NCBI RefSeq assembly: GCF_024199795.1
Contig: NZ_JANADK010000001.1
Coordinates: forward strand, 7,998,001-8,062,000
Length of the DNA: 64,000 nt
Source: Bradyrhizobium sp. CCGB01
GTDB lineage: Bacteria > Pseudomonadota > Alphaproteobacteria > Rhizobiales > Xanthobacteraceae
Direction of reading: 5' to 3'
Below, one piece after another: positions 55,147 to 64,000 of this stretch; within the stretch, counting starts at the first letter, position 1; every line of letters begins with the position of its first letter. The translations under genes were made by a program, and so were the position numbers. A model generated the notes under the pieces. The model was not told where the DNA came from and ran no database searches. It worked only from the letters and a program-made list of their open reading frames with translations.

Positions 55147-55659
55147 ATGGGTTTTTGGCACGAGGAAAACGATCCGAAGCTCCTGCGCTTCAAGGGCTTC
55201 GACGGCGTTGGGAAGTCCGGCCTAGCCAAACTAGTTGCATCGCGCATCGACGCCGAGCATGTCGAAGGCGACAAATTTGCCTTCACGCCGGAGACCCCTA
55301 CGCCATACCCCGGCTGCTTGAAGCAAGCGGAGCTGGAGGCGGCAATAAGGGCCGCCTTGGCTTCTGGGAAGCCGGTCGCCTTGGACGCGGTCTGCCTTGA
55401 CGAAGTAGCGCCAAGCTCAAGTTGGGGACGCGGCTTCGTCGTTTACAACTAGGATAACCCCTGTGGCACCACGGCTTCGCGATAGAGGATGGAGCCCGGA
55501 GGATGAGCCGCGCGTGGTATCGTTCTGTACCATCAAAGGTCAAAGCCGCACGAGCGCGCCGACCTCATAATCGAACTGCCTGAAGAGGGGCATACAATTT
55601 CGAGCTTTGCGTTCGACCGTGGAGGCTGTATCGATCCGCCGGGCGCGGAGATCATCTGA
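55147..55659 (+). pseudogene. P-loop kinase-like protein, frameshifted
   Basis: The ATG at 55147 opens MGFWHEENDPKLLRFKGFDG, then VGKSGLAKLVASRIDAEHVE, a Walker A P-loop (GFDGVGKS). LKQAELEAAIRAALASGKPV, ALDAVCLDEVAP follows. After GRGFVVYN an early stop occurs. The likely remainder (HHGFAIEDG, IVLYHQRSKPHERADLIIEL, PEEGHTISSFAFDRGGCIDP) lies in other frames up to 55659. It resembles small nucleotide or sugar kinases. It is divergent from the SIR2 gene. Confidence 0.6.
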
Positions 55660-55780
55660 ACCTTTCCCGCGAGACCAGCGCAGCGCCATCTGCTGAGTCC
55701 CAGCGGACCCGACAAAAAACCCGCCTCGATCTGGGGCGGGCTCTCTGTCGATACCCAGGGTTTTTGATACCCCGCGTTGA

Positions 55781-57168
55781 TCATGCAGCCAGCGGCATCA
55801 GCGCGTCAGGCGCTTCCACCGGCTCAGCGACCATGCGCTTGATCTCATCGGCCAGCTTCTGCAGGGCCGCGCGCTTCTCCTCGATGCGGGGGTCCTGATC
55901 GTAGTGCTTGCCGGTTACCGATGGCACCGCGCCCTGATCGTCGCTCTTAATGGTGTGGTCGAGACAGAGCGAGATCGTGGCGCGGCTGATGCCGATGGAG
56001 CCCATCAGGCTGGCAGCTGATCTGCGCAGATCGTGCGGGGTGAAGGGCCTGATGCCGAGCTGCTCGCAGAGGCCTACCGAGCGCACGCGGCCATTGCTGG
56101 CCTTATTGCCGCGCAGCGCGCAGGCCATGGCTTTTTTGTTCAGTGGCTCGGTGCCCCAGCGGCCAGCGAACATCCAAGAATAGTTGCCCATCGCCTCCTT
56201 CGCGATCTCGACCGCGAGATCGGAAAGCGGCTGATGGATCATGCGGTTTGCCTTGACGCGTTCCTCGGGGATATCGACCTGCGGATATCGGCTGTTGAGA
56301 TCGTGGCCCTCCAGCTCGTCGCGGTGGATGTGCAGCAGTTCGACCGAGCGCAGGCAGCTCACCAGCGCGAACTTGATCAAAGGCAGATGCGCCGATCAAC
56401 GGTGATGTCGGGTCGGTCAAGGCCATGCCAGAGGATCGCGATCTCCTCACGGCTCAGCTTGCGCTTGCGCGACTCCTCCATGGGCAGCAGCGGCAGGTTC
56501 ACGCCGGGCGAGGTGCTGACACAGTCCCGGCCTGCTTCAGCCGCCCAGTTGAAGAGGCCCGAAACCGCCTTGCGCATATGGCGGGCGCTGCTGACCTAAG
56601 CCCTCAGCGGCTTGCCGTAGGCGATCAGCTTGCCCGCGAGGATATCGGCCTGCAGCTGCGCGATGTCATGCTTGGTGACATCACCTGCGATCATCCTGCC
56701 GAGGCGCGGGCGGACGAAGCGGTTCAGGTGGCGGGTCTGTTCTTCCCAGCTCTTCATGCGCGGCGCTTTCTTGAGCACGACGCCGTGCTCGGAGTGGCGG
56801 CGCGTCTCGACTTCCTCGCTGATCCACGCGATGCGCTTGTCGATGATCTCGCCGGCCGTGATGCCTGCCTGCATGGCCGCCAGCCTGCGGACCTGCCGCG
56901 CGGTCCGTGCGATATTCTCGCGTCGGCGATCCTGACCTTCACCTTCCACGCTTCCTTGCGCCAGAACGCTACGTCATGCTCGGGCTTTCTGATAGACGCC
57001 CAGGCGATGCGTGCTGCGCTTTTTGGTGATCGGGCAAGTGTACTTCAGCGAGAAGGTCGGCGGCGCTGACGGGCTCAGGCTGACGTAGAGGCCAGCGCAG
57101 GCGGCGTCGTAAACTTTGGTGCGCTGCTTCACTTCGGCGCGGCAGTTCTTTTCGGTGATGTTGGGCAT
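55781..57168 (-). pseudogene. Phage-type tyrosine integrase, stops and frameshifts
   Basis: The DUF4102-like N-terminus (MPNITEKNCRAEVKQRTKVY, DAACAGLYVSLSPSAPPTFS, HRLGVYQK) ends at a TGA near 56974. The core-binding domain (MKSWEEQTRHLNRFVRPRLG) and helix MRKAVSGLFNWAAEAGRDCV are separated by a TAG at 56596. A frameshift near 56385 precedes the catalytic part: LVSCLRSVELLHIHRDELEG (Arg), GIRPFTPHDLRRSAASLMGS (HxLRR) and TGKHYDQDPRIEEKRAALQK (Tyr). All catalytic residues exist but not in one chain. Confidence 0.85.
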
Positions 57169-57817
57169 TCGGTGCTCTCAGGCTTTGCGATGCGGGTGCC
57201 GCGCTGGGGCCCTGCCCCAGTAGCGGCGGTTCAGCGGCGCGCCCAGCAGCCTTGCTCTGGAAGCATAATTCCGAAAGAGCCTGTAATTGAAGGGCTATTT
57301 CGCGCTCATAGAGCGCCATTGGTGCTCGCCGGTGATCAAAATAAGGCCCACACGACTTGGCCGTCCGCCAAGATGTCTTCGTCCGCGGGGCATGCGAGCT
57401 GAACATCCCGGCGTCCACCGCGTCCGCTCTCAACGTTCGTGCCGATCGCGAAGCGTCTCTCTGAATGAGGACGGGGATACGCAACGGGAGACACATATTT
57501 TGGCTAAAAGTCTGACGTCGTTTCCGATCAATCGAGTTGATTTGCCCGCCGGATCATTAGTTGGCGCCATTATTTCCGAACCCGACTTTTCTAGACCGCT
57601 ATCAGAGGTTGGCATGATCGAAGGACGTGTGGACTGCCACCAAAGTGTTGTTTCGCTCACTGCAACAAAAGCGAATGAGAATGCAAGGAACTTGGGCGCG
57701 CGGATCACTTTCACGCGAGATCATTGTCGGCGCCATCGCAGTGTGAAAGGATGATGCTACTTTAGATTGCTTTTGGCGAGATGTTCCCTCAGTGCATCAA
57801 TACAATTGGAGATTGTT
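57169..57817. other. Gene-poor region before the lectin gene
   Basis: Frames here look random except perhaps a plus-strand stretch near 57500-57750 (SLTSFPINRVDLPAGSLVGA, IISEPDFSRPLSEVGMIEGR), which could be a lost small gene. GGAG at 57808 is the probable ribosome site of the lectin. A prophage attachment site beside the integrase start could lie here. None was found. Confidence 0.35.
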
Positions 57818-58873
57818 ATGACAAATGCAGCAGCGGCGCTTACCCACTCGGTATCAGTGACAGAGAATTCCGATGGACGATTGGAGGTGTTCGGTCTCGG
57901 AACCAACAGGGCGCTCTGGCACGTCTGGCAGGAAAAACCGCACTCGGGGCCATGGTCGAGTTGGGCCTCGCTTGGCGGCGTTCTCACCAGCTCGCCGTCC
58001 AGTGTCGCTAGTTCCGAAGGTCGGCTGGAGGTCTTTGCACGCGGAACCGATAACTCACTCTGGCACGTCTGGCAGGACAGGCCACATGCCGGACCGTGGT
58101 CGGGTTGGGCCTCGCTCGGCGGCGCCATCACCAGCGATCCCGCTGCGATCGCCAACAGCGACGGCCGGCTGGAAGTGTTTGCGCGCGGCACCGACAATGC
58201 GCTGTGGCATATCTGGCAGGTGAAGCCACATGCCGGTCCGTGGTCAAGCTGGGCATCCCTGGGCGGCGCCATCACCAGCGACCCCGAGGTGTTCGTCAAT
58301 TCCGATGGCCGTCTCGAAGTGTTCGCCCGGGGCTCTGACAATGCGCTGTGGCACATCTGGCAAGAGGAGCCGCATGCCGGACCGTGGTCAAGCTGGGCAT
58401 CCCTGGGCGGCGCCATCACCAGCGATCCCGCCGTGGTCGCCAACCGCGATGGCCGTCTCGAAGTTTTCGCCCGTCGGACCGACAATGCACTGTGGCATAT
58501 CTGGCAGGAGAAGCCACATGCCGGTCCGTGGTCACGCTGGGCATCTCTGGGCGGCGCCATCACCAGTGATCCGGCCGTGGTCGACAATACCGACGGCCGG
58601 CTGGAAGTGTTCGCCCGTGGCATCGACAACGTGTTGTGGCATATCTGGCAGGAGAAGCCGCATGCCGCACCGTGGTCACGCTGGGCATCTCTGGGCGGCT
58701 CCATCACCAGTGATCCGGTGGCCTTCGATAATTCCGACGGCCGGCTAGAAGTGTTTGCGCGCGGCACCGACAACGCGCTCTGGCACATCTGGCAGGAGAA
58801 GCCGCACTCCGGACCGTGGTCCGGCTGGGCATCCCTGGGCGGCGTTCTCCTGAGCGATCCACTCGCCGCCTGA
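57818..58873 (+). CDS. PLL-type lectin, seven tandem beta-propeller repeats
   Basis: The 351-residue protein consists almost wholly of seven repeats of 48 residues with the core SDGRLEVFARGTDNALWHIW, then a QxKPHAGPWSxWASLGG loop. Seven such repeats close a seven-bladed beta-propeller like the PLL/PHL lectins of Photorhabdus, which bind fucose or methylated sugars. No signal peptide is visible: the start is MTNAAAALTHSVSVTENSDG. I chose the ATG at 57818 (GGAG upstream) over a longer frame from 57767. The DNA repeats are highly similar (period 144 bases), so they spread by recent duplication. Sugar specificity and role are unknown. Confidence 0.9.
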   Translation: MTNAAAALTHSVSVTENSDGRLEVFGLGTNRALWHVWQEKPHSGPWSSWASLGGVLTSSPSSVASSEGRLEVFARGTDNSLWHVWQDRPHAGPWSGWASLGGAITSDPAAIANSDGRLEVFARGTDNALWHIWQVKPHAGPWSSWASLGGAITSDPEVFVNSDGRLEVFARGSDNALWHIWQEEPHAGPWSSWASLGGAITSDPAVVANRDGRLEVFARRTDNALWHIWQEKPHAGPWSRWASLGGAITSDPAVVDNTDGRLEVFARGIDNVLWHIWQEKPHAAPWSRWASLGGSITSDPVAFDNSDGRLEVFARGTDNALWHIWQEKPHSGPWSGWASLGGVLLSDPLAA

Positions 58874-59885
58874 TTCGGACTGCACGAGAGGCCGGCCGTC
58901 TCACAAGGCGGTCGGCGCCCTCACTAACCCATCATTAAGCTACTACGTCGTCACGCAACGTCGGCGAACGCGCTAATTCCGGCTTTTGAACCGGCACGGA
59001 TAGCCGCTTCTTTCGAAGCGCGCTGAATATGGTGTTTTGAGACGGTCTTGCCATTGTGAACTACGGCTCAGCCGTCATATCCTTCGGCACGGAGTGAAGT
59101 ACTTCCGCTTCGACATTCTTAAAGTCCTCAAAATAGGACGACGAGGAGGGATGCGGTCAAACCGACTTCTGATATCTGTGCAATAACTACCGGCGTCGTG
59201 ATCATATCTCCCGGTCACCTGGTTGGATTCTGGTCCCGTCGGTGCTGGAGCTATGAACGGGACTCTTAACTGTTTGCGCTGCAAACTAAAGCGATTTGAG
59301 AACGCCAGGCACAAAGTTCAAGTTTGAGCCCGCAGATTTTTGCGTTGATACGATGCGAATCGACTTGCCTAGCTCAGTACACTTGCCATGCACGCCAGCC
59401 GACCTCGCGCTTGTTGGACTCTGATCGGGATAGCGGCGCGAGCGAGTTTCGGCAAAGCCGCGAGTCTCGTGCGTGAGGGGCCGAAGATACGATTCATTTC
59501 CAGTATGAATGGAGGACAAATTGCGTGCTTCGCACGCGTCGATCTTCGGAATGACCGCCAGGTGTTCGGTATCCAAATTCGGAATGGAGTTTCGGCGCGA
59601 AACTCGATTCGAAAGCAAAGGGAGAAGAACGCACGTTCAACCGCGCTCCAAAACAGGTGTAGCCCAACTCTTTTTTGTTTTCAGGCCGCGGAAAGGACCG
59701 GTGAAAGGCGGATTTGCGCTAAGCGCGCCAATCGCGGAGGTCTTCTTCGGCGGCAGCAGGACGGAGCCCATCTGAGCAAGGCATGATACCGTGAGTAACG
59801 AAATTCCATGACCGCACAACAAAGCCCCAGAAACGCAAAAAGAGCATGGGACAATGGACGGGTACCAACCTAGCCATTGAGAACC
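58874..59885. other. Gene-free kilobase after the lectin
   Basis: There is no recognisable gene. Just after the lectin stop, GGCCGGCCGTC and GGCGGTCGGCGCC can form an imperfect hairpin that may terminate its transcript. The rest has only random frames on both strands and probably consists of decayed insertion flanks. Confidence 0.4.
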
Positions 59886-60645
59886 ATGCTCTTTTCGTAT
59901 GTGAATCATATCGTCGATTTGTACTGTTGGGTAGACGACCTCGTGCCCGCTAAGCAACCGCGGACAGGCAGACCTCCGGCTCTTTCCGAATCGGAGGTCG
60001 TCACCATTCTGCTGTGGCACACAGCAATGCTCAGGCAGGAAACACTGAAGGACATCTACCGTCACTGCGCGCTCTACCATCAGAGGCGCATCAGGCACTC
60101 CCGGCCATGTTCAGTGCCCTCTCTTCACTCCTCTCATTCGATGAAGCCGTCCGCATCATGGATGCGACCATGCTTCCCGTATGCAAACAGCATCGTGTCG
60201 ATGACTATTCGGTGGCTCCAGATATGGTTGATTTCGGCAAGAACTGGCAAGGCTGGCACTATGGGTTCAAGCTCCATGCGAGTGTCTCTCTCGATGGCCG
60301 ACTCTACGTTCTCGCACTCACCGGTGCGAACGGATACGACGCACAGATGGAACATCTCCTCTTGCGGTTGGTGACACTTTGTACGGTGCTTCCGTGATGC
60401 GCAAACGAATCTGGGATCGATACAGCACGATTGTTATCGCGCCGCCGCATCCCAAACAGACAAAGAAGATTGCCGCTCCGTGGCAGATCGAACTCCTGAA
60501 CGTTCGTTCCAAGATCGAGTCTGTCTTCGACTACCTCAAGGAGTATCTGCATCTTGTATCCTCGTTCCCTCGTTCGATGAACGGAACCCTGTGCATTACG
60601 TGCGCATCCTGCTTTCGTAGCCGCCCGGATTGTCATTTTTTTTGA
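59886..60645 (+). pseudogene. IS982-like transposase, frameshifted
   Basis: From the ATG at 59886, MLFSYVNHIVDLYCWVDDLV and GRPPALSESEVVTILLWHTA look like the N-terminus of IS982-family transposases. In another frame IMDATMLPVCKQHRVDDYSV, KNWQGWHYGFKLHASVSLDG gives the first Asp (IMDAT) and the GFKLH motif of the DDE domain. A third frame has APWQIELLNVRSKIESVFDY, LKEYLHLVSSFPRSMNGTL, the Glu region. At least two indels and a deletion are present. Confidence 0.75.
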
Positions 60646-61429
60646 ACACGGTGTTCTACTGGAGGAACACCGGTGGAGGGATTCATACTTAAACGGTTTT
60701 TCGTTAGATTCCGGTGGCGAAGCCGCGGGACTGCATCGTCTCGCGGCTTCATTCGTTGTCGCGGTTGCACGCCGGAAAAGTTCCTCCGGACCGAAGTCGG
60801 CTCAACAATTATCAGCGCTTCCACCGAGGCTTCACATTCAGGCACATCACATTCGGCGCGTTAGTTGGGTCAATTCTGGGCGTTGGGCTAGTCCTGTTGT
60901 CGCAATCCATCCGGACAACGAGGATAGGAGATCCGAAGCGACCGTGATCTCGACATTGGTCCGTCGTCAGCCAGGACCAGGAAGCGTCAGACAATGTTGG
61001 CGTTGATCGTCAGCTTTCAGACCAATGTCGACAACTTGATCGTACAGCCCCGCTACGAAGCGCCTGCAGAACCTCTGAGTCTCGATTCGGCACGGCCCTT
61101 GCTCGGATCGGGGCAGCATCACCTACTACTCCAGATGCGGTGATGTTAGGGGCGGACTCGGCGCCGCGTCGCCGCTAGCGTCTGGTCCGTCCCGCTGGTG
61201 CCGTGAGGCGATATGAAACAGGATCTTCGACCGGCGACTGGATTCGGTCACGCTCGCCGCCGCCATGTCCTACGCGGGCACGAACGGAAGGGGGTAAGGA
61301 CCGAATCAGTGTCTCCCTAGGAAAGGGTACCCGCAGCTCGAAAACAGCCGCGCAGGCATAGCTCGCGACTCGATATCGTCGCGTAAACGTCAATGTGCGA
61401 TCTTCCAATCTCGACAAGCTAGAGCAAAG
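60646..61429. other. Gene-poor stretch upstream of the cold-shock gene
   Basis: GGTGTTC-8-GAACACC (60650-60671) is a perfect inverted repeat just after the IS982-like gene and may be part of its right end. The remaining frames do not look like proteins. A long 5' leader for the cold-shock gene is possible here. Confidence 0.35.
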
Positions 61430-61645
61430 ATGCAGACTGGAACGGTACTTTCGTACAGTGTTGAGAAGGGCTGGGGCTTCATAAGGCCTGATGATCGCAC
61501 CGGCGAGGATTTGTTCGTGCACATGTCGGAACTACGCAACTGCACAGGTACCGATCTGGTGCCGGGCACGCGCGTGACGTTCGATCTTCGCTTCAACAAA
61601 CGGCGCTCAAAGTACAGAGCTGCCGAGGTCAGGTTGATCGATTGA
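61430..61645 (+). CDS. Cold-shock domain protein (CspA family)
   Basis: The 71-residue protein is a single cold-shock OB-fold. RNP1 is KGWGFIRPDDRTGEDLFVHM, which also contains RNP2 (DLFVHM), and it ends ARVTFDLRFNKRRSKYRAAE (approximate span). It binds single-stranded nucleic acid and acts as an RNA chaperone or cold-induced factor. The ATG at 61430 opens MQTGTVLSYSVEKGWGFIRP. It is less conserved than housekeeping rhizobial Csps and has no neighbours with a related role. Confidence 0.88.
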   Translation: MQTGTVLSYSVEKGWGFIRPDDRTGEDLFVHMSELRNCTGTDLVPGTRVTFDLRFNKRRSKYRAAEVRLID

Positions 61646-62645
61646 AGTGCCGAAGCAGGAGTTCAAGATTGTTCAAACACAGCAAAGACCGCGATTCCGC
61701 CCTGGCAAGAGTTTATGCCGGGCGAGGCAAACGCAGCAGACGTTTTCCGAACGCAGCACTCGAGTAAAAGTCTGTCTATTCGGCTGAGCACAGATTTCAC
61801 TCGGGCACTCACTGGAATGCATCGGAAACTCCTTCGCGTTGGCTTCTGTAGGGAGATATGAGGGCCGCCGCCAAGTGAACAACCGTCACACGTTGTGCCG
61901 GCCGCATGTCATTTCTCCCGGGCCACACTCTCTGCAATGATAGAAGTTTTCGAACCTGGATGATCGCCCTCCAATAATACTTCCTGACGGCGCTCCACGT
62001 GCCGCCAAGGATAGCCGTCCGCCATCAATCGAATTTCGCGCAAGGCGGTCGGGCGCCCACGCGACGACCCCATGAACGGTGCCTCTCTCAATCTCTCTGA
62101 GAGCATCTCGTTGAATTTTGCGCGATCAGGCGCTTTCGCGCCTGAATGCCTCTTCATAAACTCCGGCGATTTCGATATCTGATCGTCCGCCGAAAGTACG
62201 CTGTATCGTCGATAGCTGGGACTCGATCGACGCGACCTGTCGGTCTTCTGCTTCAGACGACTTTTCTACAATAGATGAAGTACCGCATAAGTGGCTTAGA
62301 CTCGCGATTCTAGAATCCGAAACCGTTTTTGGCGAGTCAGATATCCACATGATGTCCCGATCGCACCTTTTTCCAAGGGGCGATATCCCGCCCACCGGCG
62401 CATTTCTCCCTCTCGAACTCCTCGCTTAACAAGGTTGCGTGCCGACCCTTGGCATCGTCTGAACGTAGACCGACATGCCCATTCACTCAAAATTCCATTT
62501 CAGCTACAAATCCAGCTGCCGCCTCCCCGAACCACTCGCAACATAGTAGATCGCGACGACGCAGGTCGAATTGTTAGATCCGTTCCGCCAATGGCTGACC
62601 GCTCGGATTTCCGTCTAGCCGCGGAGCTCAGCAGCAGCAACCCAA
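61646..62645. other. Gene-poor kilobase with possible decayed small gene
   Basis: Two overlapping minus-strand frames (62126-62395 and 61909-62157) may be halves of one lost gene (IESQLSTIQRTFGGRSDIEI, then FNEMLSERLREAPFMGSSRG, LREIRLMADGYPWRHVERRQ). I cannot name it. The remainder shows nothing that I recognise. Confidence 0.35.
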
Positions 62646-62800
62646 GTGCCGGTCAAGGCCAAGCTGCGCGATGATCGCGGCCAGCGACGCGATCGAATGA
62701 GACCTGGGCGATGGACTTTGTTCATGATCAGCTGGCGACCGGCGGCTAGCTCCGGGTACTCACGATCGATGACACTTTCTCCCGCTTCTCGTCGAGGGAT
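62646..62800 (+). pseudogene. IS3-family OrfB fragment
   Basis: The plus strand reads VKAKLRDDRGQ and then, one frame later, TWAMDFVHDQLATGG, a TAG stop and LRVLTIDDTFSRF. The WAMDFVHDQL motif with the catalytic Asp is the hallmark of IS3-group integrase-like transposases. Only about 50 residues remain, with a stop codon and an indel. It is a relic. Confidence 0.75.
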
Positions 62801-62921
62801 ACTGCAAATCGCAGGAGTGCGCGAAGAGGATACTATTCAACTACCAATTTTGGGAGTGGCGGCGGATCGTGATTAGGCATGAACTGTTAGCTGTAGGCCT
62901 CAAAAGACGTTGGAGGACAAT

Positions 62922-63257
62922 ATGCGCGCCATCAGCACCGCAACGTCAATCATCTTTCTCGGGATTTCAAACGCCCTCGCTGTCGAACTTCCTATAGAAG
63001 GCAAAACAGTTGACGTACCCGTTTGTGGTGGCTTCGCTAACATACCCTGTAAGGCGAACGAGTGGTGTAATTTTCCTAGCAGCAACCGGTGTGGCATCGG
63101 CGATCAATTCGGTGTCTGTCGCACTCGGCCGCAGCTGTGCCCGCAATACGTAATGCCTGTATGTGGCTGTGATGGCAAGAGCTACAACAATGCATGCGAG
63201 GCAGCTCGTGCTGGCACAGATACTGCCCATGCCGGCAGATGCGGAGCAGGCGGTTAA
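62922..63257 (+). CDS. Secreted Kazal-type serine protease inhibitor domain protein
   Basis: From the ATG at 62922 the 111-residue product has a signal peptide (MRAISTATSIIFLGISNALA, cleaved near AVE). Two cysteine-rich parts follow: CGGFANIPCKANEWCNFPSS with CGIGDQFGVC, and a Kazal-like domain CPQYVMPVCGCDGKSYNNAC, EAARAGTDTAHAGRC. The cysteine spacing CGCDGKxYxNxC is diagnostic. It is predicted to be exported to the periplasm or outside. The protease target is unknown. Confidence 0.88.
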   Translation: MRAISTATSIIFLGISNALAVELPIEGKTVDVPVCGGFANIPCKANEWCNFPSSNRCGIGDQFGVCRTRPQLCPQYVMPVCGCDGKSYNNACEAARAGTDTAHAGRCGAGG

Positions 63258-63422
63258 GTGTGCTCCAACGCCCCTCTGTTGAGGGAAGATCAATGCCAAC
63301 TCTGAGCGGCGGGCATTAGCACCAAGTACACTCTACTCTCGGCTCGTGCATTGAGGTCGGCTGTGTAACCGCGCCCGCGTCTGGTCAGGCCCCCACAGGC
63401 GTTTCAGTTCATTGATCGCCGC

Positions 63423-63635
63423 ATGCAAGAGCAGTACGACCGCGAGGAAGCCGAGGCGATTGCCGCGGCACTTGACCTGACGCCCGATGAGCTAAATGAA
63501 ATCGAGTATGTGATACACGAGATCGCCAACGACGACGGACTGGTTTACGGATACGGCGTAGAGATCAAACAAGGAGCTCCTCAGCACATCCTGACAAGCT
63601 CGCGCGGCTGCCCAGGCACGGCAGCTTTTTGCTGA
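63423..63635 (+). CDS. Small acidic hypothetical protein, 70 aa
   Basis: The protein begins MQEQYDREEAEAIAAALDLT, continues PDELNEIEYVIHEIANDDGL and VYGYGVEIKQGAPQHILTSS, and ends with a GCPGTAAFC tail. It has no family that I can name. An acidic helical first half leads into a beta-rich end, and the composition is strongly protein-like. Confidence 0.65.
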   Translation: MQEQYDREEAEAIAAALDLTPDELNEIEYVIHEIANDDGLVYGYGVEIKQGAPQHILTSSRGCPGTAAFC

Positions 63636-63688
63636 TCCATTTGCGCGGATCCGTCGACGACGAAGGTCACGAGCAAATGGAAATAGAG

Positions 63689-63907
63689 ATGGCGAGAACT
63701 ACCGTTCACAAAGTCAAGCTCTACAACGTTGCTACGGATGAAGTGGTTATCTCTCGCCGCATGGCCACCAACGAGGGCGCAATCAAGATGGGAGGATGGA
63801 CGGTTGAAGGCACGGGCGTTGTAGTTGATCTACCCGACCTAGAGCCCGGAGAGGAATGGACGGCTCGCGACTTCGATCCTGCCGGATATGAGGGTACTCA
63901 AGACTGA
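63689..63907 (+). CDS. Small hypothetical protein, 72 aa
   Basis: Using the ATG at 63689 the product is MARTTVHKVKLYNVATDEVV, ISRRMATNEGAIKMGGWTVE, GTGVVVDLPDLEPGEEWTAR, DFDPAGYEGTQD. This is a beta-rich protein of unknown role. A start at 63629 would overlap the previous gene by seven bases. The pair may be an operon. The remaining 93 bases of the window show nothing that I recognise. Confidence 0.6.
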   Translation: MARTTVHKVKLYNVATDEVVISRRMATNEGAIKMGGWTVEGTGVVVDLPDLEPGEEWTARDFDPAGYEGTQD

Positions 63908-64000
63908 ACGTCCGCGCCGGGAGTCCGATGCGGGGTGATCCTTCCCCATGTCGTACTAGACGGTTGCAAACGGACCGCGGGAGAGAGCCGGAATTCGTGG

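Noticed and set aside
58096..58748. Several long plus-strand frames inside the lectin gene
   Set aside because: They repeat with the same 144-base period as the lectin and are out-of-frame shadows of it.

Overview
The window looks like alphaproteobacterial DNA of the Bradyrhizobium/Mesorhizobium type. Base composition is GC-rich, and the gene set matches rhizobial integrative and conjugative elements (ICEs): trb mating-pair genes, an RlxS-type relaxase, TraF, DUF2840, RepA, DUF2285 regulators, DUF736, DUF2493, a Toprim protein, a strawberry-notch helicase, ParB and ArdC. No rRNA, tRNA or CRISPR array was seen, so the species is an inference.

Region 1 (0-2.1 kb) holds a decayed GntR gene, a hypothetical gene and a LysR regulator. 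Region 2 (2.1-17.6 kb, minus strand) is a nearly complete conjugation block. Read 5' to 3' it is rlxS, traG, copG, an MFS transporter, trbB, C, D, E, J, K, L, F, G, I and a DUF2274 gene. The MFS gene is an unusual passenger, and the relaxase has an N-terminal frameshift. Region 3 (17.7-20.7 kb) is an intact IS66 element separating the relaxase from the rest of its cluster: a lytic transglycosylase, traF and DUF2840 (21.5-23.4 kb). An IS110 element (23.6-24.7 kb) sits where parA would be expected. Beyond it are three iteron-like repeats and repA.

Region 4 (25.3-28.2 kb) is the most informative part. It is a compact control module for excision: repA, an excisionase-like HTH gene (rdfS-like), an fseA-like gene split into two frames, a single-domain DUF2285 gene (qseM-like) and a divergent XRE regulator (qseC-like). 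The fseA halves meet at UUU-C in a conserved RRRWGxxF context, behind an AGGAGGAGG motif. This matches the programmed +1 frameshift described for FseA of Mesorhizobium ICEMlSymR7A.

Region 5 (28.5-31.4 kb) is a LysR regulator divergent from three frameshifted metabolic genes (two SDRs and an NTF2-like gene). Region 6 (31.7-43.1 kb, minus strand) is an ICE accessory block: DUF736, a membrane protein, DUF2493, DUF7146/Toprim, a methyltransferase-helicase, ParB and ArdC. ParB and the helicase N-terminus carry frameshifts. Long inverted repeats or a shared leader precede DUF736, DUF2493, ParB and ArdC.

Region 7 (43.5-64 kb) is a patchwork of mobile-element debris and small genes: three IS110 traces, a decayed IS66, IS982-like and IS3-like remnants, and two broken tyrosine integrases. 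Cargo includes a SIR2-domain gene with frameshifts, a broken P-loop gene, an intact seven-repeat PLL-type lectin, a cold-shock protein and a secreted Kazal-type inhibitor. Overall this is an ICE whose DNA-transfer channel and control switch look intact, but whose relaxase, partition genes and integrases visible here are damaged. Either the element is degrading, or the assembly contains indel errors, or both.
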